Shown piece after piece: positions 14,964 to 23,916 of a stretch of 64,000 bases of DNA. The stretch is from an uncultured Eggerthellaceae bacterium (GTDB lineage Bacteria; Actinomycetota; Coriobacteriia; Coriobacteriales; Eggerthellaceae): positions 20,836 to 84,835 of the forward strand of contig CAJURZ010000008.1 in NCBI GenBank assembly GCA_910588905.1, read 5' to 3'. Each line of letters opens with the position of its first letter. Position 1 is the stretch's first letter. The translations under genes and the position numbers were made by a program. Under the pieces are notes generated by a model. The model did no database searches. It was not told the DNA's origin and worked only from the letters and a program-made list of their open reading frames with translations.

Positions 14964-17900
14964 TCACCCCCGCAGCTCATCCAAGAGCTCTTCGGTGGAG
15001 ACGAACCTCACGTTCTTGCTGGGAAGGGACCGCAGGAACACCTTGCCATAGCTCTTCGACACGAGCCGCGAATCTGCCAGGATGAGCACCCCCGAATCAT
15101 CGGCTCGGCGAATGAGCCTTCCCGCCGCCTGACGCACCTCCAATACCGCCTGGGGGAGCACGAAGTGGCGCCACGCTGCATCATCCCGCGCCGCTCGCTC
15201 GCAGGAGAGCGGATCGGTGGGCTTGATGAAGGGGAGCTTCGGGATGATGACCCCCTTGAGCGTCTTGCCCGGAGCGTCGAAGCCCTCCCAGAAGCTCTTG
15301 AGGGCGAACAGGGAGAGCGTCTCGTCGGTCAGGAAATCATCCCGTAGGTTCTTCACCGAAACACCCCAGCGCTGACAGACCAGCCGCAGCTCATCCTCCT
15401 TCAGGCGCGGAGACACCTCTGCGAAGCAGGCTTCCATCTCCTTCTTGTTCGTGAACAGCGTGAGCAGCGAGCCGTTGTTGGCCCGATGCACATCCACCAA
15501 GAGCTCTTTCAGCTGCTCCAGATACTTCGGGCTGTTGGGCTCAGCCATATCGTTCACCACCAAGACCCGCATATTGCGGTCGAAGTCATAGCTGGACTCC
15601 AGGGTGAGCGTATTCGCCCGGGACTGTTCGCTGCTGTTGAGCCCGAGCGCATGCTCGAAGGGCTCGAAGGAGCCGTTCACCGTGAGGGTGGCTGACGTGA
15701 ACACCACCGAACGGGTACGGGCGAAGAGCGTCTCGTCCAGCATAGCCCCCACGTTGTAGAGGGATGCGCGGATGACATCGTTCTTCATGCCACGCCCTTT
15801 GTCCGGCCGCTTGTTCAGGTAGGCCGAGCAGACATAGGCGTCCGTAGGATTCACGAAGATCACATCCAACGCACGAACGAGATCCTTCAGCTCCAAGGCT
15901 ACGGCGGCTATCTCCCGCTGGATCACGGCGGCATGCTCCACTTCGTCCAGATAGCCCACAAGCTCCTGGCAAGCCCGGATGAGCGCTTCGGAGGCATCTA
16001 TCAGATCCTTCGCAGCAGCCACGATCTCACCGAAGGAGGTCATGGAGCGAACCTGATCGTTGATCCAGATGTCCGTCATGTCATAGCTGGACTTCTTGTT
16101 CGGATCGAACTGGAGAAGGTCATGGACGCGCAGGAGGAAGGCGGCTTCGGTCTCAGCGAAGGCGCGGCCAGCGGTCTTCGCTTTGTTGGTCAGGGCGAAG
16201 AAGAGCGTGCCAGGAGATGAAGGATCCCCTAATACGAGCTCTCCATCAACCCCACCGTCCACCTTCGCGCTCTTCGCAACTTCCGTTACATCCACGGTAC
16301 GCTCAGCCCGCACGAAGACGTTGCGCGCATTCGCATCCGCACCCACCCGAGACACCAGATTCCCTAGGGCCTCCAGGCTGATCTCCAAAGCGAGGGCCTG
16401 CCGCGCTTCGGCTTCCGCCCCATGGGCCTCATCCACCACCCAATAGCGAATGGGAGGCAGCAAGCCTCCCTCAGCAGCCACGTCGCAGAAGAACAGGCTC
16501 TGGTTCGTGACCACGATGTCCGCTGATTCCGCCAGCTTGCGAGCACCGAACACGAAGCAAGACTGTCCATAGAACGGACACTTCCGCCGCAGGCACTCGT
16601 GACTGGTGGTGGATATGGCGCTCCGAGGCAGCGTACGGAAATCAACCTTCAAGGTATCCATGTCATCGCAGCCGGTCTGCTCGATGAAGGAGAGCACCCC
16701 TGCGATGGCAGGCGCCTGAGTCTTCTCCTCGTTCATCACCATCCGCATCTGCGCACCTGATTCCATCAGGCGCTGTATCTTCCTCAAGCACGGATAGTGC
16801 GAAAACCCCTTGAGCGACGCGTAGGTCAGCGTGTCGCCCAAGGCTTTGGAGAGCAGCGGGAGCTCTTTGTAGACCAGCTGATCCAGAAGCGCATTGGTCT
16901 TCGTGGCCACACCCAAGCTGATGTTGTTCTGTTGAGCCGTGAAGGCAGCAGGCACCAGGTAGGCCATGGATTTCCCGACCCCCGTTCCCGCTTCTACACA
17001 CAGGTTCACGGAAGATGCGAACGCATCGCGCACGGCTAGAGCCATCTCCGCTTGTTCTTCGCGCGTCTCGTAATCCTCATAGAGCGTTCCGATCAAGCCC
17101 TCGGGTGTGAAGACCTCCTCCACAGCTTCAGGGGTAGGGAAGGTAAGCATGGTCATGCCTTCGCCCTCCCGCTCGACCCGGACGTTCGCCTGCTGGAGCA
17201 CCTCGGCAGACACCATATCGGCCGCATCGACCTTCGCCCGACGCGGGGCATCCGCCATCCGGTCCCGACGTATCTGCTTCAGAGAGAACCGCTCGGGCGC
17301 CAACGCCTTCGCTTCGGCAGGATCCATGCCGCCTTCGATCAGCTCTGCAAGCCTTCGTTCGTAGGCCCTGTCCGCAAAGGCGGCGAAGAGCGGCTGGGTA
17401 GTCCATTCCTGAGGGGTGGCCAGCTGGCTGATGCTGTGCAGAAGGCCTTCCGGCATGGCATCTACCGCTGCCAAGAGCACCCGATACACAGCACAGAGAG
17501 CCGCTACGTCATCATCGGCCCGATGGGTGGATAGAGGAGCGCCGAAGGCACGGACCAGGTCTATCAGACGATGGCTCTTCATCCGCGGCAGCGCGATGCG
17601 CGAGAGCTCGAGCGAGTCTATCCAGGTGTTCTCCAAGAGCGGATAACCCGCTGGATGCTTGGTGGTGAAATTGCGGTCGAATTCCGCATTGTGGGCCACC
17701 ATCTTCGCATCCCTAGCAAAAGCCACGAGCCCCGCCAGGGCCTCCTGGGGTGAAGGGGCAGCGGCCACATCGGCATCATAGATATGGGTGAGATGGGATA
17801 TCTCATCAGGGATGGGGATGCCGGGATTCACGAAGGTGACGTACCACTCCGTAACCTCCCCATGCTCTAACCGGGCCGCTGCTATCTGGGTGAGCTCGTC

Positions 17901-18062
17901 TTTCTTGACCGACACGCCGGTGGTTTCCGTATCCACCACCACGATGTTCTCATCATAGGTGCCGAAATCAGATGCTTGGGCGCGCTGGGGCAACGAGGCA
18001 TAGCGCTCTATCACGTCGGCGGGCGTTCCGTCAGTCACGGAGCGGGACATCTCTAGGCTCAT
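14964..18062 (-). CDS. DinG-type helicase fused to DnaQ-like 3'-5' exonuclease
   Basis: The 1032-residue protein begins with a DEDD exonuclease domain (about residues 35-200): VVVDTETTGV (Exo I), MVAHNAEFDRNF (Exo II) and THRADDDVAALCAVY (Exo III). The XPD/DinG superfamily 2 helicase follows from about residue 340: Walker A VEAGTGVGKSMAYLVPA, iron-sulfur cysteines (YPCLRK and later ECLRRKCPFYGQSC), WVVDEAHGAEAEARQ as motif II and QAAGRLIRRADDSG as motif VI. Such fusions act in DNA repair or replication restart and possibly RNA-DNA hybrid removal. The long helicase part is complete, with no frame disruption. Confidence 0.93.
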   Translation of the reverse strand: MSLEMSRSVTDGTPADVIERYASLPQRAQASDFGTYDENIVVVDTETTGVSVKKDELTQIAAARLEHGEVTEWYVTFVNPGIPIPDEISHLTHIYDADVAAAPSPQEALAGLVAFARDAKMVAHNAEFDRNFTTKHPAGYPLLENTWIDSLELSRIALPRMKSHRLIDLVRAFGAPLSTHRADDDVAALCAVYRVLLAAVDAMPEGLLHSISQLATPQEWTTQPLFAAFADRAYERRLAELIEGGMDPAEAKALAPERFSLKQIRRDRMADAPRRAKVDAADMVSAEVLQQANVRVEREGEGMTMLTFPTPEAVEEVFTPEGLIGTLYEDYETREEQAEMALAVRDAFASSVNLCVEAGTGVGKSMAYLVPAAFTAQQNNISLGVATKTNALLDQLVYKELPLLSKALGDTLTYASLKGFSHYPCLRKIQRLMESGAQMRMVMNEEKTQAPAIAGVLSFIEQTGCDDMDTLKVDFRTLPRSAISTTSHECLRRKCPFYGQSCFVFGARKLAESADIVVTNQSLFFCDVAAEGGLLPPIRYWVVDEAHGAEAEARQALALEISLEALGNLVSRVGADANARNVFVRAERTVDVTEVAKSAKVDGGVDGELVLGDPSSPGTLFFALTNKAKTAGRAFAETEAAFLLRVHDLLQFDPNKKSSYDMTDIWINDQVRSMTSFGEIVAAAKDLIDASEALIRACQELVGYLDEVEHAAVIQREIAAVALELKDLVRALDVIFVNPTDAYVCSAYLNKRPDKGRGMKNDVIRASLYNVGAMLDETLFARTRSVVFTSATLTVNGSFEPFEHALGLNSSEQSRANTLTLESSYDFDRNMRVLVVNDMAEPNSPKYLEQLKELLVDVHRANNGSLLTLFTNKKEMEACFAEVSPRLKEDELRLVCQRWGVSVKNLRDDFLTDETLSLFALKSFWEGFDAPGKTLKGVIIPKLPFIKPTDPLSCERAARDDAAWRHFVLPQAVLEVRQAAGRLIRRADDSGVLILADSRLVSKSYGKVFLRSLPSKNVRFVSTEELLDELRG

Positions 18063-18137
18063 GGACCACCTTTGGATCTTGTGGGAGACAGTCCGAACAT
18101 TCTACTCGTTCGCTGGGCCGCTTTCGATCTCAGATGC

Positions 18138-18143
18138 TATACT
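18138..18143 (+). promoter_or_regulatory. Candidate -10 for the tail-anchored protein gene
   Basis: TATACT ends 11 bases before the ATG at 18155, which would give a leader of only a few bases. No clear Shine-Dalgarno or -35 is present. This agrees with a near-leaderless transcript. Confidence 0.4.
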
Positions 18144-18154
18144 CACCCACCATC

Positions 18155-18793
18155 ATGACTGATTTCTTTGGCAGATACCTTGACTTCGACACCGCGTCCA
18201 AGAAGGATGCTGGCATCCTGCTGGGAGCAGACAATGCTGTAGGGGACATCTACCAGATCCACATCCTCCAGGAAGACGGCGTTCAGCGGGCTTGGTTCCA
18301 GAACGCCTTCGGCCAGCGCGTCGGTTACCTGGAGCCGGACATCTCCCGCAAGCTCAAAACGCTCCAGGCTGAAGGCCTGGAGATGGTGGGCATCCTCTCC
18401 TTCGTGGCCTTCACGGATCACCCCGGCGAAGGGCATTATTGGGGTCAGATGGCTGTCATCTGCTATCCCCCCCAGGAAAGCGCCGCCTTCGGTCGCTTCG
18501 TTGAAGGGGTGAGCAAACGCTTGGGTGAGGGGAACCGTCCCAAAGTGGACTTAGGCGCCGAAGGGGTGGCGAAGGTACGCCAGACCGAAGGAGCCTGGAT
18601 GCCTTCCCAGACCGCACCTCTGCCGAAGCCCGAGAAGGGCACCGCCTATCTGAAGCAACGGCGAAAGCTCTCTGAGCGTATGATCGATAAGGGTCGCGCG
18701 GGGAACAAGGGTTGCTATGTGGTCAGTTGGGCTTTCCTGCTCGCTCTGGTCACGCTGGTGGTGTTCCTGGTGTATTCCTGCGCTACTGGCTAA
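18155..18793 (+). CDS. Tail-anchored membrane protein of unknown function
   Basis: The frame opens at 17972, but that portion overlaps the divergent DinG gene. The first ATG after the candidate promoter gives MTDFFGRYLDFDTASKK. The 212-residue product has a soluble N-terminal domain of about 130 residues, rich in beta-prone segments (DIYQIHILQEDGVQRAWFQN, VGYLEPDISRKLKTLQAEGL), a proline-rich linker, a basic helix (TAYLKQRRKLSERMIDKG) and one C-terminal membrane segment (SWAFLLALVTLVVFLVYSC). The VGYLEPD part is faintly reminiscent of HIRAN-like folds. I cannot assign a function. It is one of few plus-strand genes here. Confidence 0.75.
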   Translation: MTDFFGRYLDFDTASKKDAGILLGADNAVGDIYQIHILQEDGVQRAWFQNAFGQRVGYLEPDISRKLKTLQAEGLEMVGILSFVAFTDHPGEGHYWGQMAVICYPPQESAAFGRFVEGVSKRLGEGNRPKVDLGAEGVAKVRQTEGAWMPSQTAPLPKPEKGTAYLKQRRKLSERMIDKGRAGNKGCYVVSWAFLLALVTLVVFLVYSCATG

Positions 18794-18871
18794 GACCCCT
18801 TCGCACCTGAGAGCCCCGCGAGGCCTTCCTGTCCCTTCCCAAGGACCAAGCGCAAACCAAAACAGTCGGAG

Positions 18872-20626
18872 CTAGCGCTGAGCGTTGCGCTGGCGCTTCT
18901 CCATCACCTTGACGGCTACGCGGGCTTGAGCCAAGGAACGCTCCTCATCATAGAGCGGGAAGTACAACGTGAAAGTTGCCCCCACGCCCTTCGTGCCCTT
19001 CACCGCTACGCGCCCGTGATGGCGGTCTACGATCTCCTTCACTAAGGACAACCCGATCCCCAAGCCGCCGTTTTCCTTCGCTCGACCGGAATCAGCCCGC
19101 CAGAAGCGAGAGAAGACCATCTTCTCTTCCTCAGGAGAGAGGCCGATGCCTGTATCCTGCACAGCGATGGCGGCCATGCGCCCTTCACGGAAGACGGATA
19201 TGGTAATGGAGCCACCTTCGTCGGTATAGCGGATAGCGTTCGATACCAGATTGGTCACGGCCTGTCTGATCATGTCAGCATCGCCCAAGGTCTTCACATC
19301 CTGTTGGGCGCCAAGGGAAATGGATATCCCGCAGTCCTCGATGAAGGCCTCGTGGGAGCTGACCACGTCAGCGGCCAAAGCGGTAAGATCCACCGGCTCC
19401 TCTCGCATGGGGGTGGTGCGCATCTCCAGACGGGACAGCTTGAGCAACCCATCCACCAGCTTCGATAGCCTGCCTACTTCGGCATCTACCAGCATCAGAT
19501 GCTCTTCATCCTTCTCATAGACGCCGTCGATCATAGCCTCCACATTCGCTTGGATGGCCATGAGCGGAGTGCGCAGCTCATGGGCCACGTCTGAGGTCAG
19601 CTGCTGTTCCAGCTTGCGGTCACGCTGGAAGGATTCGGCCATCTCGTCCATGGTCTCAGCCAAACGCCAAAGCTCATCAGAACCGCTGATGCCCGTACGG
19701 GCTGACAGGTTCCCCTCGGAGAGCTCCCGAGCCGTACGGGTGATCCGGTCCAATGGTCGGACGAGGGATTTCACGAATACCATGCCGAAGAGAAGAGCGA
19801 ACACTAGGGCGATACCTCCCGCCACCAGCAGCGCAAGGAAGGTGTCCATCTGGAACTGACGGTCCACCTTGCTCATGAGCGCATTGGACCCGTAGACCCA
19901 CACGCGGACATTGCCCACATCGCTGCCAGATACCTCGATGGGTGCAATGGCGATCTGGGTAGCAGCGCTCGGCCCCTGCTTGGCGGCTTCTTCGGGAGAG
20001 AGGCCATCCGTGGAGTCGAAGAGCTTGTTCCCTTTGGCGCTGACCACCATGACACCCAGCTCATCGGAGCTATCCGCTGCCTCTCGGGCAGGGATCAGCG
20101 TATCCCCCTCCAAGCTCAAGGTCTTCTGATAGAGATCGGCAATGCGGTTCGCCGTTTGCTGAGCCAAGGTCTCGATGCTGTTCGCCGCGTAAGTAGAGAA
20201 GAACTGATTCCAGATGAGCGCCACCATGCCCAAAGAAAGGGTGACGGTCAAAAAGGAGATGGCCACGCAGGTGAGGATCACGCGAGCGCGATAGGAGAGG
20301 GTGAAGCTCACCGGCTCGCTGCCCGCAGCGCGCCGCGACGGACGCATGTGGGGACCTTCGCTCCGCTTCGCCTCAGCAGGTTCAGCCGTCTCAACGGGAG
20401 GCGTTGACCCAGCAGGGGCAGCCGGTTCCGGAGAGGGCGTTGATGGCGCTGCGGTTTCTGCTCCCTCCGTAGCAACGGGCGCTTCAGCGGGTTCTTCCAC
20501 GACCGCCTCAACGGTCCCTTCATCAGCCTCTTCTCCTGCTATGGCCTGTTGGGGTGTATACAGCTCTACAGACGCAACGGATTGCGCAAAACCATCCTGT
20601 TCGGTATAGGATTCTTCTGCCCCCAT
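18872..20626 (-). CDS. Sensor histidine kinase with long acidic cytoplasmic N-terminus
   Basis: In 584 residues the order is: an acidic and proline/alanine-rich N-terminal region of about 105 residues, TM1 (ILTCVAISFLTVTLSLGMVAL), an extracytoplasmic sensor domain of about 110 residues, TM2 (LALLVAGGIALVFALLFGMVF), HAMP, the H-box DVAHELRTPLMAIQANVE, the N-box NLVSNAIRYTDEGG, G1 DTGIGLSPEEE and G2 GGLGIGLSLVKEIV. It should phosphorylate the response regulator encoded 15 bases upstream. AGAGGGG is the ribosome binding site. The N-terminal extension before TM1 is unusual for this class. Confidence 0.93.
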   Translation of the reverse strand: MGAEESYTEQDGFAQSVASVELYTPQQAIAGEEADEGTVEAVVEEPAEAPVATEGAETAAPSTPSPEPAAPAGSTPPVETAEPAEAKRSEGPHMRPSRRAAGSEPVSFTLSYRARVILTCVAISFLTVTLSLGMVALIWNQFFSTYAANSIETLAQQTANRIADLYQKTLSLEGDTLIPAREAADSSDELGVMVVSAKGNKLFDSTDGLSPEEAAKQGPSAATQIAIAPIEVSGSDVGNVRVWVYGSNALMSKVDRQFQMDTFLALLVAGGIALVFALLFGMVFVKSLVRPLDRITRTARELSEGNLSARTGISGSDELWRLAETMDEMAESFQRDRKLEQQLTSDVAHELRTPLMAIQANVEAMIDGVYEKDEEHLMLVDAEVGRLSKLVDGLLKLSRLEMRTTPMREEPVDLTALAADVVSSHEAFIEDCGISISLGAQQDVKTLGDADMIRQAVTNLVSNAIRYTDEGGSITISVFREGRMAAIAVQDTGIGLSPEEEKMVFSRFWRADSGRAKENGGLGIGLSLVKEIVDRHHGRVAVKGTKGVGATFTLYFPLYDEERSLAQARVAVKVMEKRQRNAQR

Positions 20627-20641
20627 GACCCCTCTGAGAAG

Positions 20642-21346
20642 TTATTTCTTGTTTGGATCCTCGAAACGATACCCTACTCCGTGCACCGTATGCAGCCATT
20701 TCGGGCTTCGCGGATTATCTCCAAGCTTTGCACGCAAGTTCTTCACATGACTATCTATCGTGCGCTCGTAGCCTTCGAAGTCATATCCGAGCACCTTCTC
20801 TACCAGCTCCATGCGCGAATAGACCCGGCCGGGGTAGCGCGAAAGGGTTGTCAGCAGTTTGAATTCTGAATCGGTGAGCCCGATCTCCTCGCCGTTCACG
20901 AGCACCTTATGGCCAGATACATCGATGGTGAGCTCACCGAACTCCAATACCTCGCGAAGGGGCTCCGAATCAGAATGCACCCGACGCAGCAGCGCCCGAG
21001 CGCGAGCGACCAGCTCACGGGGAGAGAACGGCTTCACCAGATAGTCATCTGCGCCCAGCTCAAGGCCGATGATGCGGTTTTCCACCTCACCCTTCGCCGT
21101 GAGCATGATGATGGGCACATCCGAGGTGTCACGGATGACGCTGCAGACGCGTTCGCCGGAGATGGTGGGCAGCATCAAGTCAAGGATGATGAGATCGAAG
21201 CTGTGCTTTGCGAATTCATCCAGCGCCTCTTGGCCGTCCCCCACAGCCGTTACCCAGTAACCCTCTTTCTCTAGGTAAGCTGTCACCGCCTCGCGGATGC
21301 TCTTATCGTCTTCCACCAAAAGGATCCGTCTTGTCTCAGCGCTCAT
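20642..21346 (-). CDS. OmpR/PhoB-type response regulator
   Basis: The frame opens at 21430, but the ATG at 21346 (MSAETRRILLVEDDKSIREA) has GAAAGGAC upstream and gives the standard 234-residue form. The receiver domain has the acidic pair in LVEDD, the phosphorylated Asp in LIILDLMLPTISGE and the Lys of MLTAKGEVE. The C-terminal winged helix is typical (YSRMELVEKVLGYDFEG, ERTIDSHVKNLRAKLG, HTVHGVGYRFE). It is co-transcribed with the histidine kinase that follows. The signal and targets are unknown; the divergent Tat-exported protein is a candidate target by position. Confidence 0.95.
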   Translation of the reverse strand: MSAETRRILLVEDDKSIREAVTAYLEKEGYWVTAVGDGQEALDEFAKHSFDLIILDLMLPTISGERVCSVIRDTSDVPIIMLTAKGEVENRIIGLELGADDYLVKPFSPRELVARARALLRRVHSDSEPLREVLEFGELTIDVSGHKVLVNGEEIGLTDSEFKLLTTLSRYPGRVYSRMELVEKVLGYDFEGYERTIDSHVKNLRAKLGDNPRSPKWLHTVHGVGYRFEDPNKK

Positions 21347-21414
21347 ATATGTGTCCTTTCCGGCAGCGGACAAGGGGGAGGTAGCCCGCATTCGCTGATG
21401 AACGATCTGCAGAT

Positions 21415-21420
21415 ATTGTA
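21415..21420 (-). promoter_or_regulatory. Candidate -10 for the two-component operon
   Basis: TACAAT on the minus strand, about 70 bases before the response-regulator ATG. The -35 position is poor. Confidence 0.35.
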
Positions 21421-21438
21421 TCCCTTGCAACGCCCCCG

Positions 21439-21467
21439 GTGACGGCAGGTTTTCTGTTTGACATAAT
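21439..21467 (+). promoter_or_regulatory. Candidate promoter for the Tat-exported protein
   Basis: GTGACG (21439-21444) lies 17 bases from CATAAT (21462-21467). The ATG follows 6 bases later, so the mRNA would be leaderless. No Shine-Dalgarno is seen. Confidence 0.4.
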
Positions 21468-21473
21468 GACGGG

Positions 21474-23042
21474 ATGCATGATCACACCAAAAAGCCTCCT
21501 AGGCCCACCCCGCGCAAGAGCGTTGCCGGGCGAAGCGTCTCCCCAAAGGGTACGTCACGGGCAGTACGCTCCCGAGCGGCGTCCGTCGGGCGCTCCTCTA
21601 CCCGACCCCGCACAGATGCACGAGCGAACCCAGCTGGCCCCGCCCTTACCCGCCGCCAGCTCCTCGTGGGAGGAGCTGGCATCGCCGTAGCTGCTCTAGT
21701 GGGCGGAGGCGCGTATGCACTGACCTCCGCTGCCTCAGGTGGAGGCTCCAGCGCCCAGGCGGCTGAGGGGGCGCTTTCCATACCCCAGGACGCCGTCTTC
21801 ACCACGGAGCAGTGCGAATACGTGGATGACCTCAAAGGGCTGCTCACCCTGCGTACCCGCGCCTCCCTCCCCTTCGGCACCACCCTCACCTCCTGCTCTG
21901 AGAGTGTGGCGGTTTGCCTGGTTCCCACCAAGAGCGCCGATCCGCTGCTCCAGGTGGGCCTACTGCATCTAGGATCCGGCAACATGACCACAGCCCTGAA
22001 GGCTCCCGCTGGCGCAGAAGAGGGCTTTCAGATATTCGATGCACGAGCCAATGGCGCTGGCCTCGTCTGGCTTGAGTCCAATGTGCTCTCGGGAGATTGG
22101 CGCGTATACAGCACTACCTTGGATGGTGCCGCCGTGGGAGAACCCATGCTGGCTGCCGAAGGGGATAGCTCCTGGACCCTTCCGGCCTTGGCCGTCTCCG
22201 GAGGGTTCGCCTGGTGGCAAACAGTGCCCAAAGGAGACGATGCACCTCCCTTAAGCTGCGAAGATGGCGAAGGGGAAGAGGTGACCCAGCCCGCCCTCTG
22301 CCGCATCGCCTTCGGAGGTACCCAAGATTCCGCCCAGGCAACCGTGATCAGTCCGGGTGGCTTCGCCTGCGCACCGGTCCCTGCCCTGGGAGGGATAGCC
22401 TGCGCTCAAAGCCACAGCGAGAAGAGCAAGACCTGGCAGCTCATCTTCATATCTGAAGAGGATGGTAAGATCGCTGATCGGCTGACGCTGCCCTCTACCA
22501 TGAAACCCATGGATGTCTCCTACGGGCCCAACGGCTTCGGCTTCTCTTTCGATGCCCTCTACGAATTCGGTGATGGCATGGCGAACCTGGGAACCTACGT
22601 GCCCGCCGAGGAGATATCCCTTACCACTGCTACGGCCGCTGCTGATGCCCTCGCCACCCTTGAGCAACAGCTCTCCAGCGGTCAGAAGAGCAACGGTCTC
22701 ACCGACGAGGATCGAGCAAGAGCGGAAGCCCAAGGGGAAGATGCGGTCTGCGAGCTATACAGCAACGCGCCTTGGTTCCGTTTCCCGCGCACGCCCATCA
22801 CCTCCCCCGCCTTTGCCGGGAATTGGCTGTTCGTGAAATCGACGAACGTCATAGCAGCCGTGAACCTGGCTGAGCGGAAATACGTCACCATCCCCACGGA
22901 ATCAGCCACCCAGGGCTATGGCGAATATCTGGCCACCAGTGGCACATCCGAGCGCATCGTCACCTTCGCGAATGTGGATTACACCCCCATGTCGGGTGAG
23001 CGCATCAATGAGTGCACCGTACGCGTCTGGGAACCTGCCTGA
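21474..23042 (+). CDS. Tat-exported protein of unknown function
   Basis: The 522-residue product has a long basic N-terminus of about 60 residues (proline, arginine and serine rich), then a twin-arginine signal: TRRQLLVGGAGIAVAALVGG followed by an alanine-rich cleavage region. The mature part has repeated beta-strand-like blocks with tryptophans (GLVWLESNVLSGDWRVYSTT, SGGFAWWQTVPKG, NWLFVKSTNVIAAVNLAERK), suggestive of a beta-propeller, but I cannot name the family. The N-terminus before the RR motif is unusually long for a Tat signal. The gene is transcribed away from the two-component operon. Confidence 0.85.
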   Translation: MHDHTKKPPRPTPRKSVAGRSVSPKGTSRAVRSRAASVGRSSTRPRTDARANPAGPALTRRQLLVGGAGIAVAALVGGGAYALTSAASGGGSSAQAAEGALSIPQDAVFTTEQCEYVDDLKGLLTLRTRASLPFGTTLTSCSESVAVCLVPTKSADPLLQVGLLHLGSGNMTTALKAPAGAEEGFQIFDARANGAGLVWLESNVLSGDWRVYSTTLDGAAVGEPMLAAEGDSSWTLPALAVSGGFAWWQTVPKGDDAPPLSCEDGEGEEVTQPALCRIAFGGTQDSAQATVISPGGFACAPVPALGGIACAQSHSEKSKTWQLIFISEEDGKIADRLTLPSTMKPMDVSYGPNGFGFSFDALYEFGDGMANLGTYVPAEEISLTTATAAADALATLEQQLSSGQKSNGLTDEDRARAEAQGEDAVCELYSNAPWFRFPRTPITSPAFAGNWLFVKSTNVIAAVNLAERKYVTIPTESATQGYGEYLATSGTSERIVTFANVDYTPMSGERINECTVRVWEPA

Positions 23043-23058
23043 TATCCTCTGCCCACCT

Positions 23059-23082
23059 GGCGGACCACAGTCCGTCCCTACG
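23059..23082 (+). repeat. REP-like palindrome, copy D
   Basis: GGCGGACCAC-AGTCCGTC with a CCCTACG tail is an imperfect version of copies A and B. It sits between two convergent genes. Confidence 0.65.
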
Positions 23083-23087
23083 GCAAT

Positions 23088-23912
23088 CTACAGCACTTGG
23101 TCCAGGATCAGGAGGATGGAGGCTATCAGCAGGAACCCGCCGAACATGAAGCGCAGATGCACCTCCGAGATGCGCTCGAGGAGCTTCGTCCCCAATACGG
23201 CACCGGGCACTGCTCCAAGAGCAACGCAGATGCCACCCACCCAATCCACATTCCCCAGCAATGCCTGGGTCACCGTTCCTGGCACGGCCAGTATCATCAC
23301 CGCCATGAGCGATGTGCCGCTCGTCAGCTTCATGGGCATGTGCAGCAGCTGCATGAATAGCGGAATGATGAGGAAGCCGCCACCCAGACCAACGTAGCCT
23401 GAAAGGACGCCTGCAACAAGCCCGATGGCACAGGCGAGCAGGATGCTCCGCACGCCTCGTGGAGCATCGTAGCCCGAAAGCGATCTGCTCGGCTGTTGGC
23501 TCTCCTTCGCCATGCTGGCCTTCTGGGCTCTCAAGAGCTTCACTGCCTTGGTGAGCATGGTGGAAGCGGAATAGGCGATGACCACAGCACAAGCCACCAT
23601 GGTGGCCCATTCCGGAGACTGGAAGGACAGCCATACTCCTAGCGGAGATGTCAATGCGCCCCCCAAGCCAGCAGCAACACCCAGTCGGACCACGCAGGAG
23701 CCCTTGCGGATATGGCTGATGACCCCTGATATGGATGTGGGGATGATGGTGAAGAGAGAGGTGGCCGTGGCGCCCAAGGCAGGCAGTCCGAAGCCGAGCT
23801 TGAACACAGGGACGAGGATAGTGCCGCCACCGATGCCTAGCATCCCCGAGAGCACGCCGACCCCTAAGCCTACCAAGAGGAAGACTATTGCCGAACCCAG
23901 AAAAGCTTCCAA
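23088..23912 (-). CDS. TauE/SafE-family membrane permease (sulfite/organosulfur exporter family)
   Basis: The 274-residue product has about eight membrane segments arranged as two related halves. Each half has the family glycine motif: GVLSGMLGIGGGTILVPV near the N-terminus and GVLSGYVGLGGGFLIIPLF in the second half, followed by TSLMAVMILAV. The family exports or imports small sulfur compounds such as sulfite, sulfoacetate or taurine breakdown products; the substrate here is unknown. The start lies 4 bases downstream of the glycosyltransferase stop, so the two are probably coupled. Confidence 0.9.
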   Translation of the reverse strand: MEAFLGSAIVFLLVGLGVGVLSGMLGIGGGTILVPVFKLGFGLPALGATATSLFTIIPTSISGVISHIRKGSCVVRLGVAAGLGGALTSPLGVWLSFQSPEWATMVACAVVIAYSASTMLTKAVKLLRAQKASMAKESQQPSRSLSGYDAPRGVRSILLACAIGLVAGVLSGYVGLGGGFLIIPLFMQLLHMPMKLTSGTSLMAVMILAVPGTVTQALLGNVDWVGGICVALGAVPGAVLGTKLLERISEVHLRFMFGGFLLIASILLILDQVL

Positions 23913-23916
23913 GGAC

